Assembly: GCA_947496905.1 (NCBI GenBank)
Contig: CANMEW010000009.1
Location: 1-21,437 of the forward strand
Reading direction: 5' to 3'
Source: Rickettsiales bacterium
GTDB taxonomy: Bacteria > Pseudomonadota > Alphaproteobacteria > Rickettsiales > UBA1997
DNA length: 21,437 bases
In this document: piece by piece, positions 16,338-21,437 of the stretch
How positions within the stretch are numbered: the stretch's first letter is position 1
Layout: every line of letters begins with the position of its first letter
Notes under the pieces: generated by a model
Seen by the model: only the letters and a program-made list of their open reading frames with translations
Told to the model about the DNA's origin: nothing
Database searches by the model: none
Position numbers and translations under genes: made by a program

Positions 16338-17070
16338 AAAAATCGTTAAAAAAAATTTTTCGCGTGGTGCAAAAAATTATGACGAAGCGGCTCTGGTTCA
16401 GAAAATAACGGCGGATGAGCTTTTTAACGTCAGCAAAGAATTCATCGTTAAAAATCAAAAAATTTTAGATCTTGGATCGGGATCAAGTTTTCTTGCGAAG
16501 AAAATCTCTGAAAATTTTCTGCAGGGAAATCTAAAAATTTTTGAACTTGATCTGTCTGTGGATATGCTTGAATTGTGGTGCGATCGACCAGAAAATATTT
16601 TTGCCATTCAGGGTGACATCGAACAAATCCCGTTTCAAAATCACAGTTTCGACATTATTTTTTCTTCTTTTTCCTTACAGTGGGTCAAAAATTTTCCTCA
16701 AAATTTTTTAAATTTTTTTTCACTACTTAAGTCAGGTGGAGTTTTTGCATTTTGCCTGCCGACTGAAGGTAGTCTTGAGGAAATAAGGGCAAAAAATATT
16801 TTTAAAATTAACGATTTTCCTCAAGTTAAAGCTTTAAAAGCGGCGTTGGAAAAGTCTGGATTTGAGGAATTTTTTTTTGAAACAAAATTGCTGAAGCAGG
16901 AATTCAACAATGGTTTTGAGGCTTTGAAATCGTTAAAAAAAATCGGCGCTAATTATTCTGAAGAGAAAACGAAGGCAGTTACAAAGGCGCAGCTGAAGCG
17001 CTTCAATGATGATTGTTCAAAAGTTACAATTTCTTGGAAAGTCTCTAACTTCATCTTTTTTAAAAAATAA
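16327..17070 (+). CDS. bioC: BioC-like SAM-dependent methyltransferase (malonyl-ACP O-methyltransferase family)
   Basis: The 247-residue protein matches the BioC pattern. The N-terminus has [22 protein letters not shown], the SAM-binding motif I is [15 protein letters not shown] (about 46-60), and [15 protein letters not shown] and the [19 protein letters not shown] segment follow. The C-terminus has [11 protein letters not shown], as in BioC. BioC methylates the malonyl group on ACP so that fatty-acid synthesis can build the pimeloyl chain of biotin. No other bio gene is in the window, and related methyltransferases (including mitochondrial NDUFAF5-type) look alike, so the exact substrate is uncertain. 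The ATG overlaps the ispG stop by 11 bases. The next gene starts 3 bases after its stop. Confidence 0.7.
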   Translation: MFDKKIVKKNFSRGAKNYDEAALVQKITADELFNVSKEFIVKNQKILDLGSGSSFLAKKISENFLQGNLKIFELDLSVDMLELWCDRPENIFAIQGDIEQIPFQNHSFDIIFSSFSLQWVKNFPQNFLNFFSLLKSGGVFAFCLPTEGSLEEIRAKNIFKINDFPQVKALKAALEKSGFEEFFFETKLLKQEFNNGFEALKSLKKIGANYSEEKTKAVTKAQLKRFNDDCSKVTISWKVSNFIFFKK

Positions 17071-17073
17071 AAC

Positions 17074-17529
17074 ATGATCGGAAATATTTTTAAAAAACTT
17101 CTCGGATTCAAAAAAGCTGACAAAAAATCCGAAGAAGAATCAAAAGTTGCTGCAGTCTTGCAAGTGAAGGCGGAGAAGCTTTCTAGCTTTTTGGATGAAA
17201 AATTTCAGTTGCTGCAAAGCGAGTTTTCTACCATTCGTGCAAAATGTAAAAATCTGCGCGAAACCAACTACAATCTTGGTGTAATGCATTTGGAAAAAGG
17301 AAATTTATCCGACGCAATTTTCCGTTTCCGTTTCGTAAAAAAATTCTGGCCCGATCTCTTCGACACTTATTACCAACTGGCTTACTGCTTGGTTTTAAAT
17401 CAAAAGCCATTGGAGGCCAAAAAAATTTTGGAAGAGCTGCTGATCAAAAATCCCGACTACAATCCAAAGGCGCGCGATCTTTTGGAGCGCATCACCACTG
17501 TTCTTGGACGCTCATCAGAAGATGCGTAG
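17074..17529 (+). CDS. small TPR-repeat protein
   Basis: The 151-residue product has a basic, possibly membrane-near start (MIGNIFKKLLGFKKADKK), then a helical charged stretch to about residue 65. Tetratricopeptide-type helices follow from about residue 66 on: NYNLGVMHLEKGNLSDAIFRFRFV and DTYYQLAYCLVLNQKPLEAKKILEELL, ending ERITTVLG. TPRs mediate protein-protein contacts. No signal peptide is evident. It sits between the bioC-like gene and mlaA; its 3' end overlaps the ATG of mlaA by 8 bases. I can assign the repeat type but not a partner. Confidence 0.75.
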   Translation: MIGNIFKKLLGFKKADKKSEEESKVAAVLQVKAEKLSSFLDEKFQLLQSEFSTIRAKCKNLRETNYNLGVMHLEKGNLSDAIFRFRFVKKFWPDLFDTYYQLAYCLVLNQKPLEAKKILEELLIKNPDYNPKARDLLERITTVLGRSSEDA

Positions 17530-18283
17530 CTTAATCTTTATTTCTGCGCTGAGCATTATTTTTTCGACTAGCGCCCTCTCCAAAACAATACCGGCGCCTG
17601 CCAAGCAAGAATTACAAGATGAAGATGAGTTCGAAACATTCGGCGCTGAAATAGAAATCTTTGATCCTTACGAAAAATATAATCGTAAAATCTATCGCTT
17701 TAATGACATTTCTGACCGCTATCTTCTTGAGCCGGTTGCAAAATCTTACGATAAATTTGTCCCAAGTTTTGTTAGAAAAACGATCAGAAATTTTCTTACC
17801 AACTTATCCCTGCCAATCTCGACAACAAACTCATTGCTGCAGGGTAAGACTGACAATGGTTTGGCGACATTCTCGCATTTTTTAATCAACTCAACAATCG
17901 GAATTGGCGGTCTGTTTGACGTGGCGGGGAAAAAAGAAATTTGCTACAAGGCGGAAGATTTTGGTCAAACTCTTGGGAGCTACGGCAAAGGTTCTGGAAG
18001 TTATTTAATGATTCCATTTTTAGGACCAAGCTCCACGCGTGATTTCAGTGGATGGCTCGTTGACAAGGCTGTCAATCCGCTAGGATTCAATCTTCTTGAT
18101 GTTGGCGGAGAGAAAGGATTAGTGAGTTCAGATTACCGACTCGGACTCATGGTAGTTTCAGGAATTGATTTGAGAGAGAGTCTAATCGACATCATTGATG
18201 ACATCAGAACTGAGTCTTTCGATCCTTACGCCACCATCAGAAGCGCTTACTTGCAGAAGCGTGCAACAGATGTTAAGAACTAA
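17522..18283 (+). CDS. mlaA: MlaA (VacJ): outer-membrane phospholipid-removal protein
   Basis: From ATG 17522 the protein is 253 residues, with a signal peptide (RSLIFISALSIIFSTSALS). A longer TTG start at 17504 is open but less likely. The MlaA core shows FDPYEKYNRKIYRFND, KFVPSFVRKTIRNFLTNLS, INSTIGIGGLFDVA, EDFGQTLGSYGKGSGSYLMI, PFLGPSSTRDF and the C-terminal DPYATIRSAYLQKR. MlaA forms a ring in the inner leaflet of the outer membrane that passes misplaced phospholipids to MlaC. E. coli MlaA is a lipoprotein, but no Cys occurs near the signal-peptide end here, so membrane attachment must differ if this start is right. mlaC is in this window at 2446-3054. Confidence 0.92.
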   Translation: MRSLIFISALSIIFSTSALSKTIPAPAKQELQDEDEFETFGAEIEIFDPYEKYNRKIYRFNDISDRYLLEPVAKSYDKFVPSFVRKTIRNFLTNLSLPISTTNSLLQGKTDNGLATFSHFLINSTIGIGGLFDVAGKKEICYKAEDFGQTLGSYGKGSGSYLMIPFLGPSSTRDFSGWLVDKAVNPLGFNLLDVGGEKGLVSSDYRLGLMVVSGIDLRESLIDIIDDIRTESFDPYATIRSAYLQKRATDVKN

Positions 18284-18287
18284 AAAC

Positions 18288-18617
18288 ATGGTCAAAAAAT
18301 TTACCGCGAATTGTGATTTTTCTGGGAAGAAAATTCCTGTTACTCTCTATGTTGGCGATCCAGCTTTAGGCTCACATCCGCTTAATTTCCAGAATAAGTG
18401 GCTGGGCGCTAGCAAGGGTGGTAATGTGCCATCTGACATCATGGAATCCTTCTCGAAATTGGCGGATATTTCTGTAAAAAATCGTGTTTCATTCGAGGAA
18501 TTATGCGCTTACGTAATCGACGAACTTAACTCAGTCAACTCAATTGCTGCCGATGCCAAGCAGGCAAGTGCACTTTCTTCTTCGGAAAAAAAAGACGACA
18601 AAAATGACAAAAAATAA
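18288..18617 (+). CDS. DUF2610-type small protein
   Basis: The 109-residue protein starts at ATG 18288, 4 bases after the mlaA stop. A longer frame from 18195 overlaps mlaA and is rejected. Residues 1-75 form the domain: KKFTANCDFSGKKIPVTLYV, GDPALGSHPLNFQNKWLGAS, KGGNVPSDIMESFSKLADIS and VSFEELCAYVIDEL. I recognise this as the DUF2610 family, known to me from Rickettsiales. The last 20 residues are Lys/Asp/Ser-rich. Function is unknown. The gene overlaps the ddl start by 14 bases, so it is tied to the ddl-ftsQ-ftsA cluster. Confidence 0.75.
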   Translation: MVKKFTANCDFSGKKIPVTLYVGDPALGSHPLNFQNKWLGASKGGNVPSDIMESFSKLADISVKNRVSFEELCAYVIDELNSVNSIAADAKQASALSSSEKKDDKNDKK

Positions 18618-19530
18618 AAACATCGCCGTGCTGATGGGTGGCTGGAATTCAGAGCGCGAAGTTTCGCTGCGCTCCGGTGAAGCTGTTTTTGAAGCGCTGA
18701 CTAAGCTTGGCTACAAGGCGGTAAAAATTGATTTTTCTCACAAAATTTTTGAGCAATTACGGACGGCAAAGCCAGATGTAGTGTTCAATGCTTTGCATGG
18801 AACCAATGGCGAGGATGGCCGCATTCAAGGCGTTCTCGACATTCTTGAAATTCCCTACACCCATTCCGGAATCATCGCTTCAGCGGTTTGTATGGACAAG
18901 GTTTTGACCAGAAAAATCTGTGCAACGGTTGGAGTAAAATCGCCTCATTACGAAATTCTAAAAAAAGACGAGGATGCTCAAAATGAAGAAAAAATTTTGG
19001 CAATTGGCAAGCCGCTTGTAATCAAGCCCATCAATGAAGGATCGAGTGTTGGCGTGGAAGTGATTTTGTCCGACATGCCGTTTAATTTCTCGAAATATGA
19101 GTGGAAATATGGCGATGAAATTATTGTCGAAAAATATTTGGCCGGACAAGAAATCCAAGTTGCGGTGATGGATGGTAAGGCTTTGGGCGCAATCGAAGTT
19201 CGTCCTCACGGATTATTCTACGACTACAAGTGTAAATATACTGCGGGCATGACCGACTACATCATGCCGGCAGAAGTTAGTGCGGAAAAATATGCGGAAG
19301 TTTTGGATCTAGCGGAGAGATGTCACAAAGTTGTGGGCTGTCGCGGCGTGAGCAGAATCGACTTTATTTTGAACAATAAAAATGGCGGAGATGGTGAGTT
19401 TTATTTACTCGAAACCAACACTCATCCTGGTTTCACAGCAACTTCTTTGGTGCCAAAAATTGCTAAACATGTTGGTATTTCTTTCGAGGAAATTGTTGAA
19501 TTTTTGGTTAAATCTGCGCGTCACGGATGA
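18604..19530 (+). CDS. ddl: D-alanine--D-alanine ligase
   Basis: The 308-residue ATP-grasp enzyme joins two D-Ala to make the peptide tip of peptidoglycan precursors. Visible motifs are VLMGGWNSEREVSLRSG, NALHGTNGEDGRIQGVLDIL, PYTHSGIIASAVCMDK, PLVIKPINEGSSVGV (ATP-binding loop) and GVSRIDFI with the ETNTHPGFTATSLVP metal/D-Ala site. NTHPGFT stands where most homologues have NTQPGMT. The ATG at 18604 overlaps the 3' end of the DUF2610-type gene by 14 bases, and the stop overlaps the ftsQ start by 4 bases. murB, often the neighbour upstream, is not here. Confidence 0.95.
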   Translation: MTKNKNIAVLMGGWNSEREVSLRSGEAVFEALTKLGYKAVKIDFSHKIFEQLRTAKPDVVFNALHGTNGEDGRIQGVLDILEIPYTHSGIIASAVCMDKVLTRKICATVGVKSPHYEILKKDEDAQNEEKILAIGKPLVIKPINEGSSVGVEVILSDMPFNFSKYEWKYGDEIIVEKYLAGQEIQVAVMDGKALGAIEVRPHGLFYDYKCKYTAGMTDYIMPAEVSAEKYAEVLDLAERCHKVVGCRGVSRIDFILNNKNGGDGEFYLLETNTHPGFTATSLVPKIAKHVGISFEEIVEFLVKSARHG

Positions 19531-20411
19531 TAAAATTTTTTCATCTTTCACGTCAAAAAATTGCCGATTTTTTTCTTACCAACTCTTTTCTGCGTAAGGT
19601 AAAAATTTTCCTTCATCAATCGGTTATACCGCTTGTTGTTAGAGCTCTTTTAGCCCTCGTAACGTTACTATTTCTAATTTTCGTAATATTAGAAATCTTT
19701 AAACCAACTCTTCTCACAAAGCTTTACGACAACGCTTCTTTCTATTTTTTCTACTACCTCAATCTCGACAATCAGGAATTCAATCAAATCAATGTGAGCG
19801 GCAATAATCGCGTCACGAAGGAAGAGATAATTAACATCGTAAATAGTTCTAAAAAACAAATTACCCAAAACGAATCGAATAGTTATCAGCCATTAATTCA
19901 AAATTTAATCGATGAAATTAAAGCCCAATTGCCATGGGTTAATAAGGTGGTGATCACTCGCAGCATGCCAAATATTTTAAATATTTCGATTACCGAATAT
20001 GAGCCATTCGCCATCTGGCATAATGATGGTAAAAAATATGTTATCGACAGAGATGGAAATGCAGTTTTACTGAAAGATGTCGAGGAGTTTAGGGATATGA
20101 TCATTCTTTCTGGAAGTGGCGCCAACACTCACGCTAGATCACTATTTAATATTTTTGCGATCGATCCTGTTCTTAGCGAAAATGTTTATTCGGCGACTTG
20201 GATCGGCAATCGTAGATGGGATATTCGTTTCAATAGTGGTCTTCTAGTTAAGCTGCCAGAAATCAATATTGCCAAGGCTTGGCAGGATTTAATAAAGCTT
20301 TACAACACACCTGGATCAGTAGTCGGATTAAAAATAATTGATCTACGCATTTCCGACAAAACATATTTTGAATATGACGACTCAACAATAAGAGAACTTA
20401 AGAGCTTGTGA
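19527..20411 (+). CDS. ftsQ: cell division protein FtsQ
   Basis: The 294-residue protein has a basic cytoplasmic start, one membrane helix (about residues 33-57, IPLVVRALLALVTLLFLIFV), then the POTRA domain (FNQINVSGNNRVTKEEIINIV, about 85-105) and the beta domain with LPWVNKVVITRSMPNILNISI and WHNDGKKYVIDRDGNAV. FtsQ links the early and late divisome and holds FtsL and FtsB in the periplasm. Sequence similarity is modest, as usual for FtsQ, but the position between ddl and ftsA makes the call secure. It overlaps ddl by 4 bases and lies 7 bases before ftsA. Confidence 0.92.
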   Translation: MIKFFHLSRQKIADFFLTNSFLRKVKIFLHQSVIPLVVRALLALVTLLFLIFVILEIFKPTLLTKLYDNASFYFFYYLNLDNQEFNQINVSGNNRVTKEEIINIVNSSKKQITQNESNSYQPLIQNLIDEIKAQLPWVNKVVITRSMPNILNISITEYEPFAIWHNDGKKYVIDRDGNAVLLKDVEEFRDMIILSGSGANTHARSLFNIFAIDPVLSENVYSATWIGNRRWDIRFNSGLLVKLPEINIAKAWQDLIKLYNTPGSVVGLKIIDLRISDKTYFEYDDSTIRELKSL

Positions 20412-20418
20412 GCAACCA

Positions 20419-21437
20419 ATGGTAAAAAATTTAAAAAAAGGAAAAATTGTTGCTTGCCTTGACATGGGTTCGTCGAAATTGGTCTGCATTATTGCAGCAA
20501 TTGACAATGATGAAGTTCGAATTCTTGGCTACGGGCACAAGGAATCTAAAGGTATTCTAGCGAGCGCTATTTCTGACATGCGCTTGGCTCAAAAATCCAT
20601 TACCAATGTTGTTTCTGAAGCTGAGAGAATGGCTGGGTTCAACATTGATCGTCTTTTAATCGGTGTGTCAGGAAGTCAGGTTGTCTCTACTCGTAAAGAG
20701 GTCAGCGTTAAAATTGCTTCTGATGTCGTGAAGGCTTCCGACATTAACAGTTTAACAGAAAAAATTCGGGCAGATTTCAAAAAAAATAATCGCGAAATAA
20801 TCCATCTAATTCCTCTGCAATACCATATTGATGATTCAGCTCCAGTAGTGAATCCGCGGTACATGTCTGGCGAAAAACTTTACGCCAAATTTCACATCAT
20901 CTCCACCTCGCACACCACAATTAAAAACATCGAGAATTGCCTCAGAAGATGTCAGTTGTCGGTTAATAATTACATCGTTGAACCATACGCCTCCACACTC
21001 TCCTGCCTGTCAGACAATGAGGCAAATCTTGGAACTCTGCTAATTGACATCGGAGGTAGCTCCACCTCTTTCTGCATTATTTTGGAGGGGAAATTAGTCC
21101 ATGTTGGTCACTCGCCAATTGGCGGTTCCCATATTACCAAAGACATCTCGACCATCCTCAATATTAGCTTTGAAGTAGCAGAAAAAATCAAAAATCTGAA
21201 TGGCTCTTTATTCATTAGTCCGATTGAAGAAAGAGAGTTAATTAAGCTCAAATTCTTCGACAATAATGATGGTCAAAACATGATTCGCATCACTCGCTCA
21301 GAGCTTCGCGACATCATTAAATCTAGATTGGAGGAAATATTTGAATCGGTAAGAACGATTCTAGAGAAGTCTGGTGTTCCGCTCTACATTTTGAGCAACA
21401 TTGTACTTACGGGTGGCGTGACATCAATCATTGGCAT
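20419..21437 (+). CDS. ftsA: cell division protein FtsA (3' end outside the window)
   Basis: ATG 20419 opens a frame that stays open to the window end, 339 codons. The actin-like fold is clear: KIVACLDMGSSKLVCIIAAI (phosphate 1), IDRLLIGVSGSQVVS for the 1C subdomain start, LIPLQYHIDDSAPVVNPRYM, the phosphate 2 region TLLIDIGGSSTSFCI, and the adenosine motif LTGGVTSIIG right at the window edge. FtsA anchors FtsZ polymers to the membrane through a C-terminal helix that lies beyond the window. ftsZ is expected downstream. It completes the ddl-ftsQ-ftsA segment of the division and cell-wall cluster. Confidence 0.96.
   Translation, partial: MVKNLKKGKIVACLDMGSSKLVCIIAAIDNDEVRILGYGHKESKGILASAISDMRLAQKSITNVVSEAERMAGFNIDRLLIGVSGSQVVSTRKEVSVKIASDVVKASDINSLTEKIRADFKKNNREIIHLIPLQYHIDDSAPVVNPRYMSGEKLYAKFHIISTSHTTIKNIENCLRRCQLSVNNYIVEPYASTLSCLSDNEANLGTLLIDIGGSSTSFCIILEGKLVHVGHSPIGGSHITKDISTILNISFEVAEKIKNLNGSLFISPIEERELIKLKFFDNNDGQNMIRITRSELRDIIKSRLEEIFESVRTILEKSGVPLYILSNIVLTGGVTSIIG

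Noticed and set aside
18195..18290. Longer start for the DUF2610-type gene
   Set aside because: It would overlap mlaA by about 90 bases and adds a segment unlike the family; ATG 18288 fits the domain start.

Overview
The window is AT-rich, with coding sequence on both strands and many tight gene overlaps. The gene content points to a Gram-negative alphaproteobacterium, most likely in or near the Rickettsiales. It has a PopZ-type C-terminal domain, an alphaproteobacterial LptE-like lipoprotein, MlaA and MlaC, a DUF2610-type protein that I associate from memory with Rickettsiales, and a short repeat inserted in frame in a coding gene, like the Rickettsia palindromic elements. It keeps more biosynthesis than a typical Rickettsia (dapA, tyrA, purS/purQ, a bioC-like gene, ispG/ispA), so a less reduced or deep-branching lineage is plausible. 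This placement is an inference; no rRNA lies in the window.

Layout. 1-361: the possible 3' end of an unidentified rightward gene, then a short stretch with nothing recognisable. 362-2227 (-): an unusually long, extremely acidic PopZ-like protein. 2304-2435 (+): a 43-residue basic protein. 2446-3054 (-): mlaC. 3180-6996 (+): a flavin-dependent nitronate monooxygenase-like enzyme with a C-terminal cysteine cluster, then pyrG, then an lptE-like gene whose 5' end carries a 180-bp in-frame palindromic repeat. 6985-9747 (-): dapA, a hisZ-like gene, purS and purQ in one tight cluster. 9853-10266 (+): a lone nuoA. 10276-14087 (-): a small lipoprotein, a probably frameshifted small gene, ctpA, a surA-like chaperone and ispA. 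14164 to the end (+): an almost gapless run of tyrA, ispG, a bioC-like gene, a TPR protein, mlaA, the DUF2610-type gene, ddl, ftsQ and ftsA (cut by the window edge).

Many genes serve the cell envelope: isoprenoid precursors for the lipid carrier (ispG, ispA), peptidoglycan precursor (ddl, dapA), division (ftsQ, ftsA), outer-membrane protein folding and proteolysis (surA-like, ctpA), LPS assembly (lptE-like) and phospholipid traffic (mlaA, mlaC). The rest is nucleotide and amino-acid metabolism plus one Complex I subunit. No tRNA, rRNA, CRISPR array, complete insertion sequence or clear intrinsic terminator was seen.

The observations most worth a second look are the in-frame palindromic element in the lptE-like gene with its nested 38-bp perfect palindrome, the giant acidic PopZ-like protein, a one-base frameshift in a small gene near 13.6 kb, and two short genes (2304-2435 and 13911-14087) that length-based gene calling easily misses.
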